Assembly (NCBI RefSeq): GCF_019334565.1
Contig: NZ_CP079724.1
Location: forward strand, 1,447,001-1,511,000
Direction of reading: 5' to 3'
Length of the DNA stretch: 64,000 bases
Source of the DNA: Streptococcus oralis
GTDB lineage: Bacteria > Bacillota > Bacilli > Lactobacillales > Streptococcaceae
The notes beneath the pieces were generated by a model. It did no database searches, was not told where the DNA came from, and saw only the letters and a program-made list of their open reading frames with translations. Shown piece after piece: positions 9,163 to 17,005 of this stretch. The translations under genes were made by a program, and so were the position numbers. Position 1 is the stretch's first letter. Each line of letters starts with the position of its first letter.

Positions 9163-9256
9163 AGTCATTATCCTTTTCTTTTTGATTTCATGATTGCTGA
9201 GCCGGCTTGGGCCAAGCAGTTCCTTGATCAGTCAGTGTCAAGAGAGAAATCTTATC

Positions 9257-11506
9257 TTACAATTTCTCACGCGCAGCTTTTGCTGCTTCGACAAGGCGGA
9301 TCAAGCTTTCTTTTGTTTCTGGAATACCACGTGTTTTCAAACCACAGTCAGGGTTGATCCAAACTTTCTTGCTTGGTACTTTGGCAAGAATAGCATCAAT
9401 CGTGTGGTCGATTTCGCCTTCGTTTGGCACACGAGGTGAGTGGATATCGTAAACCCCAGGTCCCACTTCTGTTTGGAAGTTTTTCGCTTTGAGTTCGTCC
9501 AAGATTTCAAGGTTTGAACGGCTTGCCTCAAATGAAATAACGTCCGCATCCATGTTGTCGATAGCTGGGATGATATCTGTAAATTCTGAGTAACACATGT
9601 GAGTGTGGATTTGAGTATCTGGCGCAACTGTAGAGTGTACCAAGCGGAAGGCTGGAATAGCCCAGTCAAGGTAGTCTTCGTACCAGTCGCTACGACGGAG
9701 TGGCAATTTCTCACGAAGAGCAGCCTCGTCGATTTGGATGATTTTCACACCTGCAGCTTCAAGGTCAAGAACTTCATCCTTGATAGCAAGGGCGATTTGA
9801 AGAGTTGAGTCCTTGATAGAGATGTCTTCACGTGGGAATGACCAGTTGAGGATGGTAACCGGTCCAGTCAACATACCTTTGACAGGCTTGTCTGTACGGC
9901 TTTGTGCGTAGCTAGACCATTTGACAGTGATTGGGTTAAGACGAGTGACGTCACCCCAGATGATTGGTGGTTTCACCCCACGCATACCGTATGATTGTAC
10001 CCAACCATTCTTAGAGAAGAGGTAACCGGACAAGTTTTGACCGAAGTACTCAACCATGTCGTTACGCTCGAACTCACCGTGTACAAGCACGTCAAATCCA
10101 ACTTCTTCTTGCCATTTGATCCATTCGTCGATGGTTTCAGCAAGGAAAGCGTCGTACTCTTCTTGTGACAATTCACCCTTACGAAAGGCCAAACGTTTGG
10201 CACGGACTTCCTTAGTTTGAGGGAATGAACCGATGGTTGTTGTTGGAAGAGCTGGAAGTTTAAAGGCTTCTTCTTGGATGGCTTCACGTTCTGCAAAGGC
10301 TGGCAAACGAGTGTAGTCTGCGTCAGTCAATCCAGCGATGCGCGCACGAAGTTCTGCATTTTCACCCACACGCTCAGTCGCAAAGAGTTCTTTGTTAGCT
10401 GCAAGAGCTTCTGCACCTTGACCATTGCGGATAGCATCCAAGTCACGGATCTCATCCAATTTTTCAACTGCAAATGCAAAGTGGTTCAAGATAGCTGGTT
10501 CAAATTCTTCGTTAGCAGTTGTAAATGGCACGTGAAGAAGTGAGCATGAGCTTGTCAATACGATGGTTTCAGCTGGGATTTGCTCAAGAACAGCCAAGCT
10601 CTTTTCGTAGTTGTTGCGCCAGATGTTTTTACCATTGACGATACCAGCATAGAGAGTCTTGTCAGCTGGGAAACCACCTTTAACGAGTTCAAGAGTTTTC
10701 TTACCTTCAACGAAGTCCAAACCAATGGCATCTACTGGCAAGTTCACAAGATCAGAGTAGACGTCACGAACGTCACCGAAGTAAGTTTGAAGCAAGACTT
10801 CAAGACCTTTCTTGTCAGCCAAAAGCTTGTTGTAGAGGTTCAAGAAGAGAGCTTTTTCTTCAGCTGTCAAGTCTTTGACAAGAGCCGCTTCGTCGAGTTG
10901 GATGCGAGTTGCACCAAGCTCCGCCAATTTAGCAAAAACTTCTTGGTATGCAGCCACTAAGCTATCTACGAAGTCTTCAGCTTTCACGCCTTCTTCAAAG
11001 TCTGACAATTGAAGGAAAGTGAATGGACCTACAAGAACAGGACGAGTGTTGAGACCAAGTTCTTTTGCTTCTTGGAACTCATCAAAGATCTTGTGACCAG
11101 CCAATTTAACTTGAGTGTCTTTTTCAAATTTAGGAACGATGTAGTGGTAGTTGGTGTTGAACCATTTCTTCATCGGAAGGGCACGAACATCCCCTTTTTC
11201 TCCTTGGTAACCACGTCCCAAAGCAAAGTAACGCTCAAGGTCAGACAAGTCCAAGTTTTGAACTGAAGCAGGTACCACGTTGAAAAGGAAAGCTGCATCT
11301 AGGAAGTTGTCATAGTGAGAAAAGTCATTTGAAGGGATTTCAGTGATGCCTTTTTCTTTGACAATGTTCCAGTGTTTAGCACGCAAGTCTTTTGCTGCTG
11401 CCAAGAGTTCTTCTTCTGAGATTTCTTTTCTAAAGTATTTTTCAGTTGTAAATTTTAATTCGCGGAATTCGCCCAAACGAGGGAAACCGATGATCGTAGT
11501 TGACAT
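9257..11506 (-). CDS. metE: Cobalamin-independent methionine synthase
   Basis: Transfers the methyl group of 5-methyl-tetrahydropteroyltriglutamate to homocysteine, the last step of methionine synthesis. The 749 residues form two barrels. The N-terminal one starts [15 protein letters not shown]. The catalytic one has [12 protein letters not shown] (about 428-439) and the zinc ligands in HTHMCYSEF (His/Cys) and NPDCGLKTR. The start at 11506 has a GGAGGA site. The gene pairs with metF downstream and has a MET-box about 80 bases upstream. Confidence 0.97.
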   Translation of the reverse strand: MSTTIIGFPRLGEFRELKFTTEKYFRKEISEEELLAAAKDLRAKHWNIVKEKGITEIPSNDFSHYDNFLDAAFLFNVVPASVQNLDLSDLERYFALGRGYQGEKGDVRALPMKKWFNTNYHYIVPKFEKDTQVKLAGHKIFDEFQEAKELGLNTRPVLVGPFTFLQLSDFEEGVKAEDFVDSLVAAYQEVFAKLAELGATRIQLDEAALVKDLTAEEKALFLNLYNKLLADKKGLEVLLQTYFGDVRDVYSDLVNLPVDAIGLDFVEGKKTLELVKGGFPADKTLYAGIVNGKNIWRNNYEKSLAVLEQIPAETIVLTSSCSLLHVPFTTANEEFEPAILNHFAFAVEKLDEIRDLDAIRNGQGAEALAANKELFATERVGENAELRARIAGLTDADYTRLPAFAEREAIQEEAFKLPALPTTTIGSFPQTKEVRAKRLAFRKGELSQEEYDAFLAETIDEWIKWQEEVGFDVLVHGEFERNDMVEYFGQNLSGYLFSKNGWVQSYGMRGVKPPIIWGDVTRLNPITVKWSSYAQSRTDKPVKGMLTGPVTILNWSFPREDISIKDSTLQIALAIKDEVLDLEAAGVKIIQIDEAALREKLPLRRSDWYEDYLDWAIPAFRLVHSTVAPDTQIHTHMCYSEFTDIIPAIDNMDADVISFEASRSNLEILDELKAKNFQTEVGPGVYDIHSPRVPNEGEIDHTIDAILAKVPSKKVWINPDCGLKTRGIPETKESLIRLVEAAKAAREKL

Positions 11507-11586
11507 GATGTGTCCTCCAAAATTTGTTGTTGAAACTATCTTAACAGAAAAGAAAGGGTCTGTATAATTGTAAATAATTAGGCTTT

Positions 11587-11607
11587 GATATAGTTTGAAA
11601 CTATATC
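11587..11607 (-). promoter_or_regulatory. MET-box palindrome upstream of metE
   Basis: A perfect 21-bp palindrome whose core reads ATAGTTTGAAACTAT. This matches the streptococcal MET-box (ATAGTTTSAAACTAT) bound by LysR-type MtaR/MetR regulators of methionine genes (established for the group). It lies 81 bases before the metE start, the usual place for a LysR-type activator site. No regulator gene is nearby. Confidence 0.85.
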
Positions 11608-11617
11608 ATTCTTTTGG

Positions 11618-11650
11618 ACAAAAGAAAAAGACTTGAGACCAGTGTCTCAA
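11618..11650 (-). terminator. Terminator between the higA-type gene and metE
   Basis: Perfect 7-base arms TTGAGAC (11633-11639) and GTCTCAA (11644-11650) with a 4-base loop, followed on the minus strand by GTCTTTTTCTTTT. It insulates the metE promoter from minus-strand transcription of the antitoxin gene. Confidence 0.8.
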
Positions 11651-11857
11651 ATCCTTTGTATTGCTTATTTTATGACTGTATTTTAGTTGGAATGCTCAAA
11701 CGAGCTATTGACAATTCTTATAAGCGACTATGGCTTGCTATTAGAAAAGACTATAGGCTGGTTTTCTTTTGTAATTCTGATATTTCCCTGAAAAAATGCG
11801 GACGGGAGATGAAATTGTCCAGTGGATGATTTTAGAAATCCAAGGAATTTCATCCTA
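11651..11857. other. Non-coding stretch, no gene recognised
   Basis: About 207 bases between the orphan antitoxin gene and the metE-side terminator. One feature stands out: an inverted repeat GATGAAATT (11809-11817) and AATTTCATC (11844-11852), separated by 26 bases, just after the antitoxin stop. It has no T-run and could be a leftover of a deleted element. No coding potential is convincing. Confidence 0.4.
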
Positions 11858-12151
11858 TCAATTTTTTTCCTGTTCAAGTGGGACGACTGCTAGTGTCTTT
11901 CCTAAACTGGCTAAGACTTTTAAGACCGTATCCAACTGAGGACTAGTCTTTCCTGTTTCCATCCTAGCTATGACAGGCTGGCTTACTCCACTGAGTTCCT
12001 CTAGCTTTTTCTGACTGATACCTTGCTCATGTCTAGCCTCAATCAACTCACTCATAATAGCCACTCGCATATCACTTTCAAGAATTTCTTCCTTGGTAAA
12101 GAGTTCTGTTCGGACATCCTTCCAATTACTTCCAATGGTACTATTCTTCAT
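11858..12151 (-). CDS. HigA-type helix-turn-helix antitoxin (orphan)
   Basis: A 97-residue XRE-type DNA-binding protein. Residues about 38-90 form the helix-turn-helix (EARHEQGISQKKLEELSGVSQ then PVIARMETGK.SPQLDTVLKVLASLGKTL), as in HigA antitoxins that bind and repress their own promoter. ATG 12151 is chosen over a GTG one codon upstream because AGAGGG is well spaced for it. The partner toxin HigB should lie directly upstream but only its last 20 codons remain. With a palindromic operator still at its promoter, the antitoxin probably still represses itself. It may now act as a decoy or anti-addiction factor (inference). Confidence 0.8.
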   Translation of the reverse strand: MKNSTIGSNWKDVRTELFTKEEILESDMRVAIMSELIEARHEQGISQKKLEELSGVSQPVIARMETGKTSPQLDTVLKVLASLGKTLAVVPLEQEKN

Positions 12152-12203
12152 CACTTAACCCTCTTTCTTTTATGTCCTTCAGTTCACGCTTGGCTTTTTT
12201 AAA
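12141..12203 (-). pseudogene. HigB toxin remnant (last 20 codons)
   Basis: In the frame that ends at TAG 12141-12143, overlapping the antitoxin start, the sequence reads FKKAKRELKDIKERGLSDEE. This closely resembles the basic C-terminal tail of streptococcal HigB/RelE-type toxins (typically ...KRELADLKERG...). An in-frame TAA stands immediately before it and there is no start codon. The rest of the toxin gene is absent, as though deleted between the promoter and the 3' end. Confidence 0.7.
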
Positions 12204-12221
12204 TTATAACTTAAAAGTTAT
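12203..12221 (-). promoter_or_regulatory. Operator and -10 of the decayed higBA locus
   Basis: A perfect 16-bp palindrome ATAACTTAAAAGTTAT (12206-12221) overlaps a minus-strand TATAAT (12203-12208). A palindrome covering the -10 is the usual autoregulatory site of toxin-antitoxin operons. It sits directly against the toxin remnant, so the promoter survived the deletion. Confidence 0.6.
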
Positions 12222-12245
12222 TAAAAATAAATCCTAATATTCATA

Positions 12246-12278
12246 AAAAGAAGACCTTCAGAAAAACTCTAAAGGTCT
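12246..12278 (-). terminator. Terminator after the TIGR02328 gene
   Basis: Seven-base arms AGACCTT (12252-12258) and AAGGTCT (12272-12278), with a TTCTTTTTA tail on the minus strand. It ends the defence-island transcript about 60 bases past the last gene. Confidence 0.8.
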
Positions 12279-12337
12279 CATCTTTATTATTCGAAAAAAT
12301 TATGAGAAGAGTTATAATGTGGAGCTAATCCTGACTC

Positions 12338-12703
12338 TTACACCAACTCAATGCCTTTCTCACGGAGATTAGCCAGACATTCCTCATAGTATCCTGCATC
12401 ATGCTCACTATAGATGGGCTTGCCCAACTTTTCCTCAGGCAAGTCTTCATAAGGAGGGCAGGTCTTACCTCGGTAGTTCTTGTCCAACCACTCTGGACTG
12501 ACATTGTAGCCACGGTTAGCCATCTCCTCCATGATCAAGCGATGATAAGCATAGAGTTGATAGGGCGAGTGAGTAAAGACATAGTCCACCGTCGCATGCT
12601 TTCTCCCCCAGCCATTGCCACGCAGGGCACAGCACTCTCGATGTTGTCCCAAGAGTTGCGGACGGGGAAGTTGTGAAATCAAATCCTCATGCCAAAGTCT
12701 CAT
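12338..12703 (-). CDS. Pyrimidine-dimer glycosylase-like protein (TIGR02328)
   Basis: A 121-residue protein of the TIGR02328 family, related to T4 endonuclease V-type DNA glycosylases (Pyr_excise). Seen: the hallmark N-terminus MRLWHEDLISQLPRPQLLGQ and then HRE.CALRGNGWGRKHATV, in which the Arg/His/Glu set corresponds to the DNA-binding active-site face of the family. Activity on UV-damaged DNA is inferred from the family only. It overlaps the DUF1722 gene by 17 bases, with AAAGGAG in that overlap, so the two are coupled. It is the last gene before the terminator at 12246-12278. Confidence 0.75.
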   Translation of the reverse strand: MRLWHEDLISQLPRPQLLGQHRECCALRGNGWGRKHATVDYVFTHSPYQLYAYHRLIMEEMANRGYNVSPEWLDKNYRGKTCPPYEDLPEEKLGKPIYSEHDAGYYEECLANLREKGIELV

Positions 12704-13091
12704 TGGAGTCTCCTTTCAGTAAGGTCGAATATTGCAAGTAGGTATTTGGATAGTGTTCAAGCAAGTCTCGAGTTTTAACGACTAAGTCTTCCTTGGAAGC
12801 CTGACCAAAGCGGTAGCGATCCAGCAAGAGCATATAGTCCTTACGCTCAACATCTGTCGCTTTCTTTTTGAAATAGCCCCAAATATGCTGAAAGGCATTG
12901 CAAACCTGACCCCTGTGTTCGGGGATTTGACAGGCACGGTCAATCATCTCTTGAACCTGACTCACCTCCACCTGTTCATTCTTCAAGTATTGGCGAATCT
13001 CATTATAAATATTACTGGAATGGCTCAAAACGAGGTATTTGTTTCTAGCCCAGAGTTGTTGGCACTGGGATTTTTGGTTAATTTGTTCCAT
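12687..13091 (-). CDS. DUF1722 (YbgA-type) protein
   Basis: A 134-residue soluble protein. The blocks RNKYLVLSHSSNIYNEI (about 16-32), HIWGYFKKKATDVERKDY and YPNTYLQYSTLL match the DUF1722/YbgA family (PF08349). YbgA-type domains are often fused or next to photolyase or DNA-repair genes (known), which agrees with the overlapping endonuclease-V-like gene here. Biochemical role unknown. It starts at 13091 with AAGGAGG, 92 bases after hsdM; a small inverted repeat GTTTCC/GGAAAC (13113-13133) lies in its leader. Confidence 0.7.
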   Translation of the reverse strand: MEQINQKSQCQQLWARNKYLVLSHSSNIYNEIRQYLKNEQVEVSQVQEMIDRACQIPEHRGQVCNAFQHIWGYFKKKATDVERKDYMLLLDRYRFGQASKEDLVVKTRDLLEHYPNTYLQYSTLLKGDSNETLA

Positions 13092-13183
13092 GTTCCTCCT
13101 TGCTGTCTATCAGTTTCCAGGAAATATGGAAACAAAGTTGTATCTAAAAAATGAGCGAATTACGAGCGGATCAATTAAGCCCA

Positions 13184-14785
13184 TCACCCTTTAAAGTTTT
13201 TCAAAAACTCTTTAAGTTCAGCATCGGCTTCTGGTGTGGTTCCGTGGAGTTGGTTGAGTATTTCCAATAATGAAGCTGTTTGGCTTTCGATAGCTTTATT
13301 TGTCTCGTTAATCTTGCTGACGATTTCTGTCAGTGGCTCTACTTCTTCTTCCTCAAAGGTATCTACATAGCGAGGGATATTGAGGTTGTAGTCATTTTCG
13401 ACGATTTCTTCATAGCTTGCTAGGTGGGCAAACTTATCCATCTCCTCACGTGACTTGTAGGCTTCCAAAATCTTCTCAATATGAGCATCCGTCATGATAT
13501 TTTGGTTTTTGCCTTTATCAAACTCCTTAGAAGCATCGATAAAGTAGACATCCCGATTGGTACGGTTCTTTTTGAGAATGATAACCGTGGTCGGAATGCT
13601 GGTATTAAAGAAGATATTGGCAGGTAGACCGATAACCGTATCAATAGCACCTTCTTCTAGCAAAGCCTTACGAATGGTCCCTTCCGCATTACCACGGAAA
13701 AGGACACCGTGGGGAAGGACGATAGCCATAACACCATTATCCTGCTTGAGATGGTAGTAACCATGCAAAAGAAAGGCAAAATCAGCCTTGGATTGGGGCG
13801 CTAGTTTCCCAAAAGGAGAGAAACGAGGATCATTCAGGAAGCCAGAACTTGCGGACCACTTGGCAGAGTATGGAGGGTTCATGAGAACCCCGTCAAAGTT
13901 GGTCGGTTCCTGTGTCGGCCAGTCTTCGTCTAGTGTATCGGCATTGTGGAGAAATTGATTCTCAACTGGAACACCGTGTAGAATCATATTCATCCGAGCT
14001 AGGTTATAGGTTGAGGTATTGAGCTCCTGACCAAAGTAGACCACTGTCTGCGGTTTATGAGAGTATTTCTTGGCATTGAGCAAGAGAGAGCCAGAGCCCA
14101 TGGTCGCATCATAGATGGTAAATCCTTGCTGGTCCTCACGATCTAAAAAGGCAATCTGAGTCATGAGCTTGGCAACAGGTTGAGGCGTATAGAATTCACC
14201 TGCTTTCTTACCCGAGTCAGTCGCAAACTGACCGATCAGATACTCATAGGCATCCCCCAGCATATCACCAGCATGACCAGCCACATCTAGCACAGCCAAC
14301 TCTTTCATGACTGCCGCCACTGTTTGGTTTTGCTTTTGTGGAGTTGCCCCTAGCTTTTTGGAATAGAGATCAATATCTTCAAAGAGGTTTTCATAAAGGT
14401 CGTCACTCTGCTCGATATCACGAAAACCTTGAGCCAGATCTTCTAGCTGAAAAGTCCCCTCATTGACACGTGCTACCAGAGCCGTAAAGGTCAGGTCAGG
14501 CTTGATACTATAGTTGAGTTCGTCCTTCATGACTGCAATAAGATCCTCGTGAGTGTCCGCATCCTCGTAGTAGTTACGATAGACCTCAAGAGCATCCTCA
14601 AGACTATCCGTCCCTTCTTCCATAGTCTCCGCCACGAAAAAGAGCATCTTGTCTGACAGATACTTATAAAAGACCATGCCCAAAAGATAAGACTTGTAGT
14701 CGTTGGCATCCATCTTAGAGCGGAGAACATCCGCTGAGTTCCACAGGGCTTGATAGAGCGACTGGGAAGTTTGTGTTGTTTCCAT
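13184..14785 (-). CDS. hsdM: Type I restriction-modification methyltransferase, HsdM
   Basis: Modification subunit that methylates adenine in the sequence recognised by HsdS. It also forms the M2S core of the restriction complex. The 533 residues contain an N-terminal helical domain, the AdoMet motif YDATMGSGSLLL and the catalytic NPPYS typical of N6-adenine enzymes. The protein's QFATDSGKKAGEFYTPQ segment is the usual HsdM block. ATG 14785 is preferred; the frame is open 8 codons upstream to a TTG. In this locus hsdM is separated from hsdS by kwaA, kwaB and a PD-(D/E)XK-like gene. Its base composition is host-like, unlike those inserts. Confidence 0.95.
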   Translation of the reverse strand: METTQTSQSLYQALWNSADVLRSKMDANDYKSYLLGMVFYKYLSDKMLFFVAETMEEGTDSLEDALEVYRNYYEDADTHEDLIAVMKDELNYSIKPDLTFTALVARVNEGTFQLEDLAQGFRDIEQSDDLYENLFEDIDLYSKKLGATPQKQNQTVAAVMKELAVLDVAGHAGDMLGDAYEYLIGQFATDSGKKAGEFYTPQPVAKLMTQIAFLDREDQQGFTIYDATMGSGSLLLNAKKYSHKPQTVVYFGQELNTSTYNLARMNMILHGVPVENQFLHNADTLDEDWPTQEPTNFDGVLMNPPYSAKWSASSGFLNDPRFSPFGKLAPQSKADFAFLLHGYYHLKQDNGVMAIVLPHGVLFRGNAEGTIRKALLEEGAIDTVIGLPANIFFNTSIPTTVIILKKNRTNRDVYFIDASKEFDKGKNQNIMTDAHIEKILEAYKSREEMDKFAHLASYEEIVENDYNLNIPRYVDTFEEEEVEPLTEIVSKINETNKAIESQTASLLEILNQLHGTTPEADAELKEFLKNFKG

Positions 14786-14830
14786 AATGTTTCTTTCTAA
14801 GTTTTGCAATTAATTTTTTTAAACAAGCAA

Positions 14831-15586
14831 TCATTTATAACAAATCACTTCTTTTTCAATCGTTCGAATCAAATCTAAAGGAATAGAGGAGACTGGAAGT
14901 TGATAAACGATGTTTTTTCGAGGGTTATAAAATCCAAGATTTTCGATAGAAAGGAAGTCAGGATCATAGGAATGTAAACCCATGATGTAGTATACAAGTA
15001 CTTGTAGCGTATGGTCTTTATTTGGAGCTGTTTTAGTAACCTTAAAATCCCACAGTGTATCCTTGGTCAGAAAATCTCCATCACCCTTATCAATCGTTTC
15101 TGTATAACCTCCAAGAAAATGAAAGCCATCCTTTACCAAAGGACCATAGAGGTCGAAAAAGCAAAGACTTCGTTCTACCATGATACGAATATTCTCTATC
15201 GTTTCTGCATCCACCAAAATTTCCTCAAAAGGCTTATAATACTGTTTCCCCGCACGATAAACAACATCAAAAGAAACCAAACGACACGCACTTTCTATCG
15301 ATAAATCGTCCAATCCTGTCACCAAATCGAGCAGTGCTTCTGCTAGGTCTCCCATGCCCACCATCTGAGCTCCCTTGAGAGAAATTCTGAAAGCATCATG
15401 GGCTTCTGTCCCTTTCATAAAGCGTGTCAAGTAGTCCACACAAATGCCCACTAAATTAGGAGATACAGACTCTACAGGATGCAGAACTCTATGGTCTTCG
15501 AACTGCTCTACTGAAAATAACTTGATGGGCAGATAACCACCTCGAGGTTGGTTAATTTCTTTTATACGTTGTGTTACAGATACCAT
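14831..15586 (-). CDS. Putative PD-(D/E)XK-like protein in the RM locus
   Basis: A 251-residue soluble protein with no name I can assign. Residues 169-200 read as a PD-(D/E)XK nuclease-like core: Asp171 in DGDFL, then WDFKVTK (Asp180-x-Lys182), then QVLVYY (Gln195 to Tyr200), as in Cas4/RecB-like folds. The N-terminus (RIKEINQPRGGYLP) is a distinctive block. It lies between kwaB and hsdM, 45 bases before hsdM, with a GAGGAG site, so it is part of the operon. It could be a second nuclease effector or a non-catalytic RM partner. The fold assignment is from motif pattern only. Confidence 0.5.
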   Translation of the reverse strand: MVSVTQRIKEINQPRGGYLPIKLFSVEQFEDHRVLHPVESVSPNLVGICVDYLTRFMKGTEAHDAFRISLKGAQMVGMGDLAEALLDLVTGLDDLSIESACRLVSFDVVYRAGKQYYKPFEEILVDAETIENIRIMVERSLCFFDLYGPLVKDGFHFLGGYTETIDKGDGDFLTKDTLWDFKVTKTAPNKDHTLQVLVYYIMGLHSYDPDFLSIENLGFYNPRKNIVYQLPVSSIPLDLIRTIEKEVICYK

Positions 15587-15627
15587 TAATACTCCTCTTT
15601 ATAGATAATTTTTTAAAGAATGTTACT

Positions 15628-16455
15628 TCAGTTTTCCTTCTTCCGTAATCGCCTAGCAGAGCTGGCTTCCATCTGATGACTTGTAATTGGATTAGTATAT
15701 AATCTCCCTAACGCCAATTTTAAGAAACTTGTCAATCGTTTGTTGGTATCAATAATAAATTTTCCTTCTGAAACCTTGAAATCCTGCTCTGGATATTGTT
15801 CATATGATGTTAATAAGGTGCTAATTATTGAGGTATCAGATAGGTCAATTTCATCATCTTTTAGAATTGCCACCATTTTTAAATTATTAGATTTAATTTC
15901 AAAATCTGAGAAAGTAACTAAATCAATTCTTTTTAATTCATCAACTTCTGCAAGACTAGCTATACGGTAATAATCATCAATACCTTTGAATAGACTATGA
16001 ATCGTCCTAAAACTTCTAAAGTACAATTTATTATTTCCATCAAAATAGGCATCGTTCTCAGATTTTAATTCTATACCATTTTCAATAATTGTTCTCTCAG
16101 CTTTTCTACGTCTCCATTTCAAGATTGACTTATCAACCATTCTCTTTGATTTAGTTATTTTTTGAAAAACTAAACCGTCATTTTCAACTTTTCGAAAAAT
16201 CAAATCAATTTTCGAGAACTCTTCCTCAGTTACATCATTTAAACTTACAGTACTTGAAAACTTATCCCCATATTCTTTGACCATAGACATATGTTCATCA
16301 TCAATTTCAATATAGAACCATTCCTCATGTTCTAACTTTATTTCTGGATCAAATTCTCTACTATTTTCAGGATCAATCTCCGGAGCAACTAATTCAGAAA
16401 TATCATCCGTGTTATCCAATTTTCTATACGTTCGACCTACTTTTACTAAAAACAT
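15628..16455 (-). CDS. kwaB: KwaB-like protein (DUF4868, Kiwa defence)
   Basis: A 275-residue soluble protein rich in charged residues. The central FDGNNKLYFRSFRTIHSLF (about 138-156), followed by YYRIASLAEVDEL, resembles DUF4868, the domain that defines KwaB of the anti-phage system Kiwa. KwaB is reported to act on DNA or replication after KwaA senses infection (known for the E. coli system). The start codon lies one base after the kwaA stop, with AAGGA in the kwaA end. The AT-rich composition differs from the housekeeping genes. The pairing with a four-helix membrane protein supports the call more than similarity alone. Confidence 0.7.
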   Translation of the reverse strand: MFLVKVGRTYRKLDNTDDISELVAPEIDPENSREFDPEIKLEHEEWFYIEIDDEHMSMVKEYGDKFSSTVSLNDVTEEEFSKIDLIFRKVENDGLVFQKITKSKRMVDKSILKWRRRKAERTIIENGIELKSENDAYFDGNNKLYFRSFRTIHSLFKGIDDYYRIASLAEVDELKRIDLVTFSDFEIKSNNLKMVAILKDDEIDLSDTSIISTLLTSYEQYPEQDFKVSEGKFIIDTNKRLTSFLKLALGRLYTNPITSHQMEASSARRLRKKEN

Positions 16456-16456
16456 A

Positions 16457-16996
16457 CTATTCCTTCTCCAAAAAAGTAAAATTATTTATTCTAACTAGTC
16501 CTTTTATAGTCCCAGTTTCTTTAACATCTTTTTTCTTACTATAAATAATAAAGACATTGCCGTTTTTATCAGTGACTCTGTAATAACGATATGAGAGCAA
16601 CCATATCAAATTAAAATAGTATGACCTCTCCATAAGAATCCACCATATTAGAAAAATGAGGACTATTACTACAATCTGATATAAGAATGTTAATTCACCT
16701 AAACCCAGCATAATTACAAAAAGGCCTAAGTAAGTTGGAATGATTTCATTTTCTACTGGTTGTATACTTTCAACTTGAGCAGTATCATTTGCTTCTTTAA
16801 ATCTTTTCAAATACTGTAAGACTCCAAAAGAAAAAGAAAGCATCAGGAAAATCAACACTCCTATTTTTAGAAAACTACATACATAAGAATCCTGTGAGGG
16901 AAAAATATCTATAGTAAATAGATACAAGACTAAACCTGGCGAAAAAGAACAAATTGATAAACAAAACGACAAACATAATCTTCTAATTTTTTTCAT
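16457..16996 (-). CDS. kwaA: KwaA-like four-helix membrane protein (Kiwa defence)
   Basis: A 179-residue membrane protein with four predicted transmembrane segments (about 9-29, 39-60, 86-101 and 104-121) and a cytoplasmic tail. The sequence after the last helix, SYYFNLIWLLSYRYYRV then GNVFIIYSKKK, resembles the conserved NP.L..GY.FYEV...G....I pattern of KwaA. In Kiwa, KwaA is the membrane sensor and KwaB the effector. It starts 9 bases after the HsdS stop with no good ribosome site, so it probably depends on translation of the NADAR-HsdS gene. That coupling is inference. Confidence 0.7.
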   Translation of the reverse strand: MKKIRRLCLSFCLSICSFSPGLVLYLFTIDIFPSQDSYVCSFLKIGVLIFLMLSFSFGVLQYLKRFKEANDTAQVESIQPVENEIIPTYLGLFVIMLGLGELTFLYQIVVIVLIFLIWWILMERSYYFNLIWLLSYRYYRVTDKNGNVFIIYSKKKDVKETGTIKGLVRINNFTFLEKE

Positions 16997-17005
16997 AACA
17001 AAATT

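Noticed and set aside
11651..11857. Possible insertion-sequence remnant between the antitoxin gene and metE
   Set aside because: Only one 9-bp inverted repeat is seen; no transposase fragment or target duplication could be recognised.
13113..13133. GTTTCC/GGAAAC inverted repeat as a terminator of hsdM
   Set aside because: Only six pairs and no T-run; it could be an operator of the DUF1722 gene but nothing supports a specific role.
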